A stretch of DNA of 64,000 nt, from the NCBI RefSeq assembly GCF_013391805.1, contig NZ_CP058364.1:2485501-2549500 (forward strand), in the 5' to 3' direction. The notes beneath the pieces were generated by a model, which was not told the origin of the DNA, searched no databases, and worked only from the letters and a program-made list of their open reading frames with translations. The position numbers and the translations under genes are program-made. Each line of letters starts with the position of its first letter. Position 1 is the stretch's first letter. The stretch is from Galbibacter sp. BG1. GTDB taxonomy: Bacteria; Bacteroidota; Bacteroidia; Flavobacteriales; Flavobacteriaceae. Positions 26,401-33,163 of the stretch are shown here, one piece after another.

Positions 26401-29374
26401 AGAAGAATTCACCGACAAGCAGGGGCGTGTGGTGCTCAAGCGTACCTACGGCCCCTCGGACGTGAACATGGACGGTACGGTGGCGGCCAACGAACAGGAG
26501 GCCATGCACGATACCTATTACGTGTACGACGACTACGGCAACCTAACCTATGTGCTGCCGCCGAAGATGAACGCCACCACGGCAAATATTTCCACGATCA
26601 GTTCGAGCTTGGCGGCCCTTGGCTACCAGTACAAATATGACGGCAGGAACCGATTGGTGGAAAAGCAGATCCCGGGCAAGGGGAAGGAATCGATTGTCTA
26701 CAACAAGTTGGACCAGCCGATCATGACCCAGGATGCCGTGCAAGGGGAGAACAATGAATGGCTGTTCACCCTTTATGATGCGTTTGGCCGTGTGGCCTAC
26801 ACGGGAAAGGACCTGAACAATACCCTTGGCAGGGAGGAACTGCAGTCGTTGGCGGATGCGCACACGGTGCAGTTCGTTACCCAAACGGCCTCGGCCACCA
26901 CTTATGCGGGCACCCCGGTACATTATACCAAGGATGCGTTTCCGGACAGTTTTGACCAGGTGCTGACGATCAACTATTACGGGAGCTATGTGGGCACCGA
27001 TGGCATTACCGTTCCCGGTGACGTTAACGGTAAGCTGACCGAAACGGGGATAGGCCTCAAGGGGCTTCCCACGGTGAGCAAGGTACGGGTGCTGGGGGAG
27101 GACACATGGAGCACCACGGTCACTGGTTACGACGACAAGGGCAGGGCCATCTACACCGAGGAGAGGAACAATTACCTGGGCACGACGACGATAGTGGAGA
27201 GCGAGCTTGACTTTGTGGGGAAGGTGCAGCAGAGCAGGACCATGCACAGGAAGGGCAGCGGGACATGGGTGGTCACCGTGGACAGCTTTGCCTACGACCA
27301 CATGGGAAGGTTAGAGGACCACTTCCAGTGCATCGGGGAGGGCAGTGGCTTTGACGGCTGCTCCGACAATGCCGATGGGGAGAGCTTCACCCTTAGTGAG
27401 GCGCCCGTTGAAAGCTGGGGGAAGACGGCCAGCGAACATATCACCCTTACCGACGGGTTCCATTTTGTGGCCACCAGCGGAAGGACATTCCATGGCTCGA
27501 TCGCACAACAGGGGGAACTGATCGCCCACAACGATTATGACCATCTCGGGCAGCTTAAAGAAAAACTGGTGGGGAATACCAAGAGTGCGCCGCTACAGAC
27601 CGTCAAATACGCATACAACATTCGCGGCTGGCTGAAAGGGATCAACGACCCATCGAACCTTGGCGGCAGCCTTTTCGGGTTCGGGATCAGGTACAACGAC
27701 CCGACGGGGGGGACAGCCCTTTACAACGGGAACATCAGCCAGACGCAGTGGGGCACCAAGAGCACGAACTCGACGGGCAACCCGGTGAGCAGCCAGTACA
27801 ACTATAGCTACGATGCGCTGAACAGGATCACAGGGGCCGTAGATAATACACCAGATCAAAACTACAGTGTAAGCGGTGTCGCCTACGACCAGAACGGGAA
27901 CATTACCAAACTGCACCGGAAAGGGCACATCAATGAAGCGGCAACGGCCTTCGGGCCAATGGATAACCTTACCTATGGTTACGACGCCGGTAACAGGCTC
28001 TTGAGCGTAACCGATGCAGTAAGTACCCCTGCTTTGATGAAAGGGGAGTTCAAGGATGGGAACAAGTCAGGTCATGATTACGATTATGATGAAAACGGCA
28101 ACCTGACCTCCGACGCCAACAAGGGGATCACGGATATCAGCTACAACCATCTGAATTTACCGGAAGAGGTGAGCTTCGGTTCGGACAAAATTACCTATAT
28201 TTACGATGCCTCGGGGATGAAACTGCGCAAGCGGGTCACCGAGGGGGGTTCTGTGACATTGACGGACTATGCCGGCAATTATATCTATGAGAACAGCGAG
28301 TTACAGTTCTTCAGCCATCCCGAAGGCTATGTGGATGCGGAAGGATCGGGGTACAAATACGTGTACCAATATAAGGACCATTTGGGGAACGTACGACTGT
28401 CTTACCAAGATGCGGACGGCAATGGAAGCATTGCCACCAATGAGATCGTGGAGGAGAGCAATTACTATCCATTTGGGCTGCAGCACAAGGGCTATGGGCC
28501 AATGACGTCCTCACTGGGCAACAGCGTGGCACAACGTTGGAAGTACAATGGTAAAGAATATGATGAAAGCTTGGATATAAACACCTATGATTTTGGGGCA
28601 AGAAACTATGACCCTGCAATAGGACGTTGGATGAACCTTGATCCGTTGGCGAATGAAAGGGATTGGCTATCTCCTTATAATTTTGTACAAGATAATCCGA
28701 TTAATAGGATAGATCCTGATGGGGAATTGGATGAATGGAATAAAAATGAGGATGGTACTTTAACATGGGTTAGCACAAAAGGTGGAGATCAAACAGATTA
28801 CGTGAATAATCTGGACGCAGAAGGGAATATTACTTCTACAGAATCGTACGATGTAGAAGTCAACGTTGTTGGGACAAGCGAGACTAGCGAAACAGACTTT
28901 GCTATTAATAGGAGTCCTGGGGAGAGAGATGTAATTCAAGGCAGAGGGGGGGCTATAGAATCCTTAAGCATACTAGATATTGCCTCGACAGTTGTAGATT
29001 TAACTTTGCAGGCAGTAGGAGAAGACTTAGGGGTAAGCTCGACTCTTTTGACCGCCACAAGCATTTTGGTAAATCCTAAAAAAGCGTTAAAAAAGATAGG
29101 CCGAAGCGGAAAACAGAAAAGGTTAAAAGAACTTGCTGATGATCCTAAAATTGGAAAAGCCGACAGAGGGTGGATTAAAAATGAAATGCGACATATCAAA
29201 AATGGTAACCGCAAGACAATAAGAAATCCAGGAAACTCTAGAAGGTCTAAAGGTAGAGGAAAAGAGTTGGCACATCCTAGAGGAAAAAGAGCAAAAGACG
29301 GACATAGCTATAAAGATGCTAAATTACAGGATGCAGATTTACATAAATTAGAACATAAACACGGTGGATATTAA
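23474..29374 (+). CDS. RHS repeat polymorphic toxin with type 8-like toxin tip
   Basis: A 1966-residue protein. The ATG at 23474 is chosen because it is followed by a good signal peptide (SFRGQSQ). Order of domains: BACON-like strands (about 24-200), Ig-like repeats with Cys (205-570), Ca-binding thrombospondin type 3-like repeats (574-762, DKDGDGYAAS, DTDGDGYGDS, DGDGDGFGDP), DUF6443 (about 765-830, YFDGLGRPMQQVGIKASP), YD repeats, and the RHS core (1630-1750, DHLGNVRLSY, YDFGARNYDPAIGRWMNLDP). The variable tip ends in a domain (about 1885-1966) with DDPKIGKADRGWIKNEM, GKELAHPRGKRA, and SYKDAKLQDADLHKLEHKH, which I recognise as close to polymorphic toxin type 8 (Ntox8). Toxic activity is inferred from family knowledge. 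The GC-rich core and AT-rich tip are typical of tip exchange. Confidence 0.88.
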   Translation: MKKLYPTLIVSFILLIFSFRGQSQNCYTVQLSTHEVTLGYSPGQSSYVYVNFPGGGCFSPTVTVLNKPSWLTIDVFGTSIRVVSQSLSSGYREISMPVQVNGNTVSGFTVKQGNKPPPPPCSISSSPIDIDVSSMGHTATYPITLANCNNSISFLNFETTSGTSLPSWITATKASGNAWRVTTTQNTTNSTRSVIILVKSVVDGDNIQTSGRFVQPSCRPNQPSSPWVDTNNCGTTVLERGNPPPNTTWYWQSINNGTSKGSSAKNITVGSGTKYYLRAHNDLTGCWSESLSFVDYSVHKVPSPPIVSDGFRCGGAGPVTLGATPGANGNRVRWYSSATGGSPLYTGTGSYTTPSIPSTRTYYAESYNEGTGCKSPSRLPVKATVYPVLEAGVLNGKGPLCYNGNPGTLTGSAPTGGNGSYSYQWQESTNGSNWSNIPGATGSTYAPGDLTSTMHYRQRVISCGQTDYTDGIEVRVYGNLDGGGIAGDVTVCSGESVALSSSTPASGGTGTYVYQWQVSTSSSTSGFSNVPGATSVSYAPGPVTSTRWYKRRATSCGQTDYSNKVKVTVTPKPIWYLDKDGDGYAASTTEQCSSPGVGYSTTVKPVGDCNDNDGSVHEVSTWYLDKDGDGYAASTKQQCSSPGAGYSTTVKPVGDCNDNDGSVHALSTWYADTDGDGYGDSGATQLACNEPTGHVSNDDDYDDSTELITNIAPKNFYRDGDGDGFGDPNDSVYRSIRPTGYVEDNTDACPGIAGDNNGCPYQAATFSNENYVYTRSYQSKMQDSEGIKSNSDVIESITYFDGLGRPMQQVGIKASPYIEGTGVRDIVTHIGYDGFGRQDKDWLPYMDTGTVGTYRSNDPEGATKAYYRAHYPGDVTLNQENPYSQKQFEPSPLNRVLKQAAPGAAWELGSGHEIGFGYDTNMDGEVRLFAVDFTGGDTERPVLVAGSDTHYGGGELYKNTTYDENHPGTTTKNHTTEEFTDKQGRVVLKRTYGPSDVNMDGTVAANEQEAMHDTYYVYDDYGNLTYVLPPKMNATTANISTISSSLAALGYQYKYDGRNRLVEKQIPGKGKESIVYNKLDQPIMTQDAVQGENNEWLFTLYDAFGRVAYTGKDLNNTLGREELQSLADAHTVQFVTQTASATTYAGTPVHYTKDAFPDSFDQVLTINYYGSYVGTDGITVPGDVNGKLTETGIGLKGLPTVSKVRVLGEDTWSTTVTGYDDKGRAIYTEERNNYLGTTTIVESELDFVGKVQQSRTMHRKGSGTWVVTVDSFAYDHMGRLEDHFQCIGEGSGFDGCSDNADGESFTLSEAPVESWGKTASEHITLTDGFHFVATSGRTFHGSIAQQGELIAHNDYDHLGQLKEKLVGNTKSAPLQTVKYAYNIRGWLKGINDPSNLGGSLFGFGIRYNDPTGGTALYNGNISQTQWGTKSTNSTGNPVSSQYNYSYDALNRITGAVDNTPDQNYSVSGVAYDQNGNITKLHRKGHINEAATAFGPMDNLTYGYDAGNRLLSVTDAVSTPALMKGEFKDGNKSGHDYDYDENGNLTSDANKGITDISYNHLNLPEEVSFGSDKITYIYDASGMKLRKRVTEGGSVTLTDYAGNYIYENSELQFFSHPEGYVDAEGSGYKYVYQYKDHLGNVRLSYQDADGNGSIATNEIVEESNYYPFGLQHKGYGPMTSSLGNSVAQRWKYNGKEYDESLDINTYDFGARNYDPAIGRWMNLDPLANERDWLSPYNFVQDNPINRIDPDGELDEWNKNEDGTLTWVSTKGGDQTDYVNNLDAEGNITSTESYDVEVNVVGTSETSETDFAINRSPGERDVIQGRGGAIESLSILDIASTVVDLTLQAVGEDLGVSSTLLTATSILVNPKKALKKIGRSGKQKRLKELADDPKIGKADRGWIKNEMRHIKNGNRKTIRNPGNSRRSKGRGKELAHPRGKRAKDGHSYKDAKLQDADLHKLEHKHGGY
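25196..25477 (+). repeat. Two tandem 141-bp repeats in the RHS gene
   Basis: Units 25196-25336 and 25337-25477 are nearly identical and encode 47-residue Ca-binding type repeats (WYLDKDGDGYAAS to GDCNDNDGSV). A third, diverged unit follows (WYADTDGDGYGDS). The high DNA identity of the first two units indicates a recent duplication and could allow copy-number change by slippage. Confidence 0.85.
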
Positions 29375-29750
29375 TAAAAAAATAAGTAACATAATCAATC
29401 TTTCTGCACAGGAAAGGTATGATTATTTCATTAGAAAAATTGCGGATTTTGAAGAAGTTTGGGGTCTGTATGACGGCGATGGATGGGCAATGACCATGGA
29501 TGATGGAGGGAGGAAGGCAATGCCTTTTTGGCCAGAGAAAGAATTTGCAAAGCTATGCGCGCAAAATGAATGGGAAAACTATAAGCCAAAAGCCATAGGT
29601 TTGGATGATTTTATTGAAAAATGGCTTGTTGGAATGTATAAGGACAATCTAAAAGCGGTGGTTTTTTATACACCAAACAACAAGGGTTTAATCATCTACC
29701 CTCATAAATTGAAAGATGATTTAGAAGAAGAATTAGAACAGTATGAATAA
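29364..29750 (+). CDS. DUF2750 protein, probable immunity protein for the RHS toxin
   Basis: A 128-residue cytosolic protein. It matches the DUF2750 pattern along its length: NLSAQERYDYFIRKIADFEEV, WGLYDGDGWAMT, FWPEKEFAKLCAQNEWE, PKAIGLDDFIEKWLVGM, DNLKAVVFYTP, and LKDDLEEELEQYE. The frame begins with GTG at 29364, 11 nt inside the toxin gene; no ATG occurs early in this frame, so translation is probably coupled to the toxin. Small acidic genes directly after an RHS tip are usually cognate immunity genes; direct evidence for this pair is absent. The 3' end overlaps the convergent XRE gene by 18 nt. Confidence 0.82.
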   Translation: MDINKKISNIINLSAQERYDYFIRKIADFEEVWGLYDGDGWAMTMDDGGRKAMPFWPEKEFAKLCAQNEWENYKPKAIGLDDFIEKWLVGMYKDNLKAVVFYTPNNKGLIIYPHKLKDDLEEELEQYE

Positions 29751-30110
29751 TTTTAAGCCACCTCCGGGTGGTTTTTTATGCGTGGGCCTTTTTGTCTTGG
29801 TGTCACGAATAAAGGCATCAATGATTTTAATAACGGTAGTTTTATCGTCCTCTGAAAGTCGTTGTATCTCATGCATACGGTTGAGCATATCCACGTCCAC
29901 AACTTCCAAGCTGTCAACCTCCGAAACCAAATAATCAAGGGAAACACCAAGAACTTTAGCAATCATTTTAGCGTTCTCAACAGATGGCACAATATCATCA
30001 CGCTCATACTTGGAAATCGCATCACGAGACACGCCCACATAAGAAGCTATATAGACTTGCGATAACTTCTTCTCTTTTCTAATCTTGGTAATCTTCCGTC
30101 CTAAAGTCAT
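29733..30110 (-). CDS. XRE-family helix-turn-helix transcriptional regulator
   Basis: A 125-residue protein with an HTH_3 domain in residues about 5-60 (ITKIRKEKKLSQVYIASYVGVSRDAISKYERDDIVPSVENAKMIAKVLGVS shape; the recognition helix lies around SRDAISKYE). Residues 65-105 form a helical region (MLNRMHEIQRLSEDDKTTVIKIIDAFI) typical of small regulators of this family. The last 15 residues (THKKPPGGGLKLFILF) are encoded across the neighbouring terminator and look like an accidental C-terminal extension. It converges with the immunity gene and overlaps it by 18 nt. Targets are unknown; autoregulation or control of the nearby RHS locus is possible but not shown. Confidence 0.85.
   Translation of the reverse strand: MTLGRKITKIRKEKKLSQVYIASYVGVSRDAISKYERDDIVPSVENAKMIAKVLGVSLDYLVSEVDSLEVVDVDMLNRMHEIQRLSEDDKTTVIKIIDAFIRDTKTKRPTHKKPPGGGLKLFILF
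29755..29777 (+). terminator. Intrinsic terminator after the immunity gene, inside the XRE coding sequence
   Basis: Stem CCACC / GGTGG with loop TCCG (29758-29771), followed by six T. It begins 8 nt after the immunity stop codon. On the other strand the same bases are read as PPGGG near the C-terminus of the XRE protein, so a terminator doubles as coding sequence. Confidence 0.75.
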
Positions 30111-30267
30111 AGAATAATCGTCTTAAACGCTTTAAATCGTATGTTTTTTGGAAATCTTTTATCCAACACTTATCAAGAATACCTTTTAAATCAGAAAAAA
30201 GAATTTTCTTATATACGGCTTAAGTTTACAATTTCTAAGTTCAAGGAATAAGTGCAAAATTAATATT

Positions 30268-30299
30268 TAAAACTCTTGGGGCTAGCCCCAAGAGTTTTA
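30268..30299. repeat. Perfect palindrome between IS30 end and transposase
   Basis: A 32-nt palindrome centred at 30283.5, arms TAAAACTCTTGGGGCT and its complement. It lies between the left inverted repeat and the transposase ATG, with a T-rich 3' arm. As RNA it would form a very stable hairpin that could stop transcription or translation entering the transposase gene from outside, a known protective device in insertion sequences. Confidence 0.7.
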
Positions 30300-30324
30300 G
30301 GACCAATTGTTATATTAATCTTGC

Positions 30325-31332
30325 ATGAAAAAATACAAACAATTGACCATCCACCAAAGGTATCAAATTGAAGCCTTATTGGAAACAGAAATCAGTAAAA
30401 GTGAAATAGCTATAATTATCGGGGTCGACCCCTGTACCGTTTACAGGGAGTTATCTAGGAACATTGCCAAACGGGGAAAGACCGCTGGCAGCTATATAGC
30501 CAAAAATGCACAGCGAAGAGCAGATAACAGGCATAAAATGAAGCCCAAGAAATTACAGCTCACGGAACAGTTGAAAGAGCGTATCGCGGGTTTGCTCCGT
30601 TATGAAAAGTGGAGTCCAGAACTTATAAGCAAACGCTTAGCTATTGAAGAGGAAACCTGTGTGAGCCACGAGACAATATACCAGTGGATATGGAGCGTTA
30701 AGAAGAGCAAGAAAAAGGCAGATGCTAAATACGCTAAACTCTACAAAGATCTCAAGCATGGTAGCAGGAGGCAAAAGAGAGGGAACGCCAAGGATAAGCG
30801 GGGAGCCATTAAAAACCGTGTAGGAATTGACCAGCGCCCAGATGTGCTGGACCACCGTGAGCGTATAGGCGATATTGAAGTAGACCTGATGATGGGAAGC
30901 AATCACAGATCGGCTCTTTTGGTAATGACAGACAGGGCCACATTGGTAACGATGATGGAAAAACTAAGTGGGAAAGAAGCTGGGGAGGTATATGAAAAAA
31001 TGGAGAAGAGGCTCACCAACTTCAGTTCATCTTGGGTGAAGACCTTGACCTTCGATAACGGAAAGGAGTTTGCACAGCATCAAAAAATAGGAAGGCTCCT
31101 CAACGCAAAAACATACTTTACCAGACCTTATACATCACAGGATAAAGGAACCGTAGAGAATAGAATAGGTGTGATAAGAAGATTTTTTCCGAAGAAAACA
31201 GACCTGAGAAAAGTCTCAGAAAAAAGAATAAAAGAAGTTGAAAGATTACTAAATTACAGACCGATTAGAAAATTTAATTACCAAAACCCAATTGAAGTCC
31301 TAAGAAACAAATGTTTTGCACTTATGGGTTGA
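30325..31332 (+). CDS. IS30-family transposase
   Basis: A 335-residue transposase, full length for the family. An N-terminal helix-turn-helix (about 5-45: LTIHQRYQIEALLETEIS, IGVDPCTVYRELSRN) precedes the IS30 signature KWSPELISKRL. The DDE catalytic residues are Asp187 (GDIEVDLMMG), Asp244 (LTFDNGKEF) and Glu278 (KGTVENRIGVIRR), with 33 residues between the second Asp and Glu. All are intact and there is no frameshift, so the enzyme looks functional. The stop codon lies within the right terminal repeat. It copies or moves the element by cut-and-join chemistry at the inverted repeats. Confidence 0.95.
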   Translation: MKKYKQLTIHQRYQIEALLETEISKSEIAIIIGVDPCTVYRELSRNIAKRGKTAGSYIAKNAQRRADNRHKMKPKKLQLTEQLKERIAGLLRYEKWSPELISKRLAIEEETCVSHETIYQWIWSVKKSKKKADAKYAKLYKDLKHGSRRQKRGNAKDKRGAIKNRVGIDQRPDVLDHRERIGDIEVDLMMGSNHRSALLVMTDRATLVTMMEKLSGKEAGEVYEKMEKRLTNFSSSWVKTLTFDNGKEFAQHQKIGRLLNAKTYFTRPYTSQDKGTVENRIGVIRRFFPKKTDLRKVSEKRIKEVERLLNYRPIRKFNYQNPIEVLRNKCFALMG

Positions 31333-31469
31333 ACTCAGCATTCATTAAATTTATTAATAATCAGAAAGAACAAAAGATTCCATTGGATTGCTTATCGAAT
31401 TAATAAAAAATATATTGGAATGTCTAATTTAGTTGGTACGGATTTATGTGATAAACTTAGATTTGTATT

Positions 31470-31748
31470 ATGAACAGTAACAATTACGACCAAGAATTTA
31501 AAGCTACCATTCTAGAGCTGTTGGGTACCGGCAGAACGGTCAAGTCCCTATCGGATGAGTATGGTGTCAGTCAAGCCTCCATTAACAGATGGAAAAGGAT
31601 GTCAAAAACATCGGGCAGTATAAATACTTCTTTGGGAGGTGAAGAAAACCAGAGGATCAAAGCCTTGGAAAAAGAGCTGAAAGATGTGAAGTTGGAACGC
31701 GATATCCTAAAAAAGGCGGTAAGCATCTTTTCCAAGAGCGACAGGTGA
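31470..31748 (+). CDS. IS3-family transposase OrfA
   Basis: A 92-residue protein with a helix-turn-helix DNA-binding domain (about 5-50: YDQEFKATILELLGTGRTV, DEYGVSQASINRWKR) and a leucine-zipper-like C-terminal helix (NQRIKALEKELKDVKLERDILKKAV) that mediates multimer formation in this family. OrfA alone normally binds the IS ends and represses. The gene overlaps orfB by 4 nt and carries the frameshift signal near its 3' end. Confidence 0.92.
   Translation: MNSNNYDQEFKATILELLGTGRTVKSLSDEYGVSQASINRWKRMSKTSGSINTSLGGEENQRIKALEKELKDVKLERDILKKAVSIFSKSDR
31709..31715 (+). promoter_or_regulatory. Programmed -1 ribosomal frameshift site
   Basis: The heptamer A AAA AAG is in register with the OrfA reading frame (CTA AAA AAG). 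Slipping back one base enters the orfB frame, which is open from here to the orfB stop with no intervening stop codon. This would give the OrfAB fusion transposase typical of IS3 elements. Confidence 0.85.
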
Positions 31749-32635
31749 TATACGGTTTCATTAAAGACCATAGAGGCAGATTCCCTGTTGGAAAGATGTG
31801 CAAATGCATGCGGGTGAGCAAGAATGCCTACTACACTTGGCTAAGGACAGGCCAGGGCTGCAGGCCCAATAGTGGCCTGGATGGCTTAAAAGAAAGGATC
31901 CGGGAAGTATACCATGGCAGTAACCGGATATATGGCAGTTCAAGAATCCAGAAAGTACTGGAAAGGCAGGGTGTGTTTTATAGCAGGTCCTACATTGCCC
32001 TTTTGATGAAAAAAATGGGGCTTAAAAGTATTTTAAGCAGGAAGTTCAGGGTGACCACGACCGATTCGGGGCATTCGTTCCCGATTGCAGAAAACCTACT
32101 GGGGAGGGACTTTACCAGCGATAGCCTCGGCGAGAAATGGGTATCGGACATCACATACATCAAAATAGGGAATGGCTGGAATTACCTGACAACAATATTG
32201 GATTTGGCGGACAGAAAAGTGCTTTCATGGGTCTTAAGCGAAGATATGACCGTAGAGAACACCGTTTACAAAGCATGGAGCCTGGCCAGAAAAAGAAGGG
32301 AAATAACGGACAACCATCTTTTCCATTCGGACCAAGGGAGCCAGTACGCCTGCCACAGAATGGTGTCCCTTTTTTACATGAGCCCTAAAATAACCCAGAG
32401 CATGAGCAGGAAGGGAAACTGCTGGGACAATGCCGTGGCGGAAAGCTTCTTTAAGACCATAAAATACGAATGCATCTATAGGCATAGCTTCAAATCGTAC
32501 CTGCAGGCTTACCAAATTATTGAGAATTACATCCAATGGTACAACAACGTCAGGATACATTCAGCCTTGGACTTTAAAACACCAGCTGAAAAGGAGTTGG
32601 AACTAAAAATTAAAAAGATGTATAACGTAGCATAA
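31745..32635 (+). CDS. IS3-family transposase OrfB (integrase core)
   Basis: A 296-residue protein counted from GTG 31745; expressed chiefly as the C-terminal part of the frameshifted OrfAB. An HTH_21 region (GLKERIREVYHGSNRIYGSSRI, about 47-68) precedes an rve integrase core. Catalytic residues are Asp135 (KWVSDITYI), Asp196 (HSDQGSQY) and Glu233 (DNAVAESFF). The C-terminal segment IQWYNNVRIHSALDFKTPAE is a family hallmark. All parts are intact, so the element may be mobile. Confidence 0.93.
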   Translation: MIYGFIKDHRGRFPVGKMCKCMRVSKNAYYTWLRTGQGCRPNSGLDGLKERIREVYHGSNRIYGSSRIQKVLERQGVFYSRSYIALLMKKMGLKSILSRKFRVTTTDSGHSFPIAENLLGRDFTSDSLGEKWVSDITYIKIGNGWNYLTTILDLADRKVLSWVLSEDMTVENTVYKAWSLARKRREITDNHLFHSDQGSQYACHRMVSLFYMSPKITQSMSRKGNCWDNAVAESFFKTIKYECIYRHSFKSYLQAYQIIENYIQWYNNVRIHSALDFKTPAEKELELKIKKMYNVA

Positions 32636-32726
32636 AAATAGTACCAAATTTATTAGGTAGTCCAGTTTTCATTACACTAAAGTTTTAGTGTATCGCTATT
32701 TTAGGACGGGCCAAAAGTAAATAATG

Positions 32727-32753
32727 AAAAACCGCCCACCGTGGCGGTTTTTT
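32727..32753 (+). terminator. Terminator-like hairpin downstream of IS3
   Basis: Stem AAAAACCGCC (32727-32736) / GGCGGTTTTT (32743-32752), 10 bp, loop CACCGT. A-rich on one side and T-rich on the other, so it could act in both directions. No adjacent gene now uses it, apart from the insertion sequence upstream. Confidence 0.65.
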
Positions 32754-33009
32754 ATGCTTTAGGAAGCATACGCCTTTTTAGTCTTGTAATCCCCATCGCT
32801 AGGGCGAGCATCTTGCTCGTGCTTGAGGCTATTAAATAATTAAAAACCAGTTAATTAATTTGCTTGGATGAAATTAAATTGATCCAATTAACTGTGTTTT
32901 ACAATAAATTGAACGAATAATGCAAAATTTTGTATTTTGGTCAACAAATCGGTCAACAAGACTTTTAAATTTTCTGGAATGCCAAGAATAGTAAGGCTTA
33001 TTGAATTGC

Positions 33010-33031
33010 GTTCGAATCCTGGCGCGATCAC
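33010..33031 (+). other. Possible tRNA 3'-end remnant / attachment site
   Basis: GTTCGAATCCTGGCGCGATCA looks like the T-loop and 3' acceptor strand of a tRNA. The T-stem would be weak and I cannot find a matching 5' half upstream, so it is not a working tRNA gene. Such fragments are often left as attachment-site copies by integrating elements. Low certainty. Confidence 0.25.
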
Positions 33032-33034
33032 TTT

Positions 33035-33066
33035 AAAGCCTTACTAATTCTAGTAAGGCTTTTTTG
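33035..33066 (+). terminator. Strong intrinsic terminator
   Basis: Stem AAAGCCTTACTA (33035-33046) / TAGTAAGGCTTT (33051-33062), loop ATTC, followed by more T. A partial direct copy of the right arm (AGTAAGGCTT) also lies at about 32989-32999. It would insulate the dehydrogenase gene at 33164 from upstream transcription. Confidence 0.75.
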
Positions 33067-33163
33067 TTGAATTATACTTTCATTATACTTTCTAAAATCA
33101 GCAGTGCAAAGCAGGCCAGTGTTTATAGCCTAAAACCTTATTTTGCTGGAATAAAGTAAGGAT

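Larger units (their letters stand above)
30238..31335 (+). mobile_element. IS30-family insertion sequence
   Basis: Terminal inverted repeats: left 30238-30259 (AGTTCAAGGAATAAGTGCAA) and right ending at 31335 (read inward from the end: AGTTCAACCCATAAGTGCAA). They match at about 18 of 21 positions. The element is about 1.1 kb and contains a single transposase gene, as expected for IS30. I see no clear target duplication next to the ends (TCTA on the left, CAGC on the right). Confidence 0.82.
31421..32659 (+). mobile_element. IS3-family insertion sequence
   Basis: Contains overlapping orfA and orfB with a slippery frameshift site. Imperfect ends are visible: left 31421 (TGTCTAATTTAGTTGGTAC) and right ending about 32659 (read inward: TACCTAATAAATTTGGTAC). 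The resulting length of about 1.24 kb fits the family. The right terminal dinucleotide departs from the usual CA and no 3-bp target duplication is clear, so the exact borders are uncertain by a few bases. It lies 85 bp beyond the IS30 element. Confidence 0.8.
32660..33163. other. Non-coding gap after the insertion sequences
   Basis: No convincing gene in about 500 bp. Contents: a terminator at 32727-32752; a small inverted repeat CGAGCA / TGCTCG at 32805-32819; a longer one with arms CAGTTAATT / AATTAACTG (32848-32894); a possible tRNA 3'-end remnant near 33010-33031; and a strong terminator at 33035-33066. The mix of leftovers suggests a site of past insertion and deletion. Confidence 0.6.

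Noticed and set aside
23732-28619. Many long open frames on both strands within the RHS core, up to 491 codons
   Set aside because: They come from the high GC of the block, lack domains or signal sequences, and overlap a full-length protein with clear family matches.
29364-30110. The DUF2750 and XRE genes as a toxin-antitoxin pair
   Set aside because: They are convergent rather than co-directional, and DUF2750 fits better as immunity to the overlapping RHS tip.
33001-33062. A functional tRNA at the TTCGAAT motif
   Set aside because: The T-stem has weak pairing, no anticodon or D arm can be folded upstream, and a terminator overlaps the expected 3' side.
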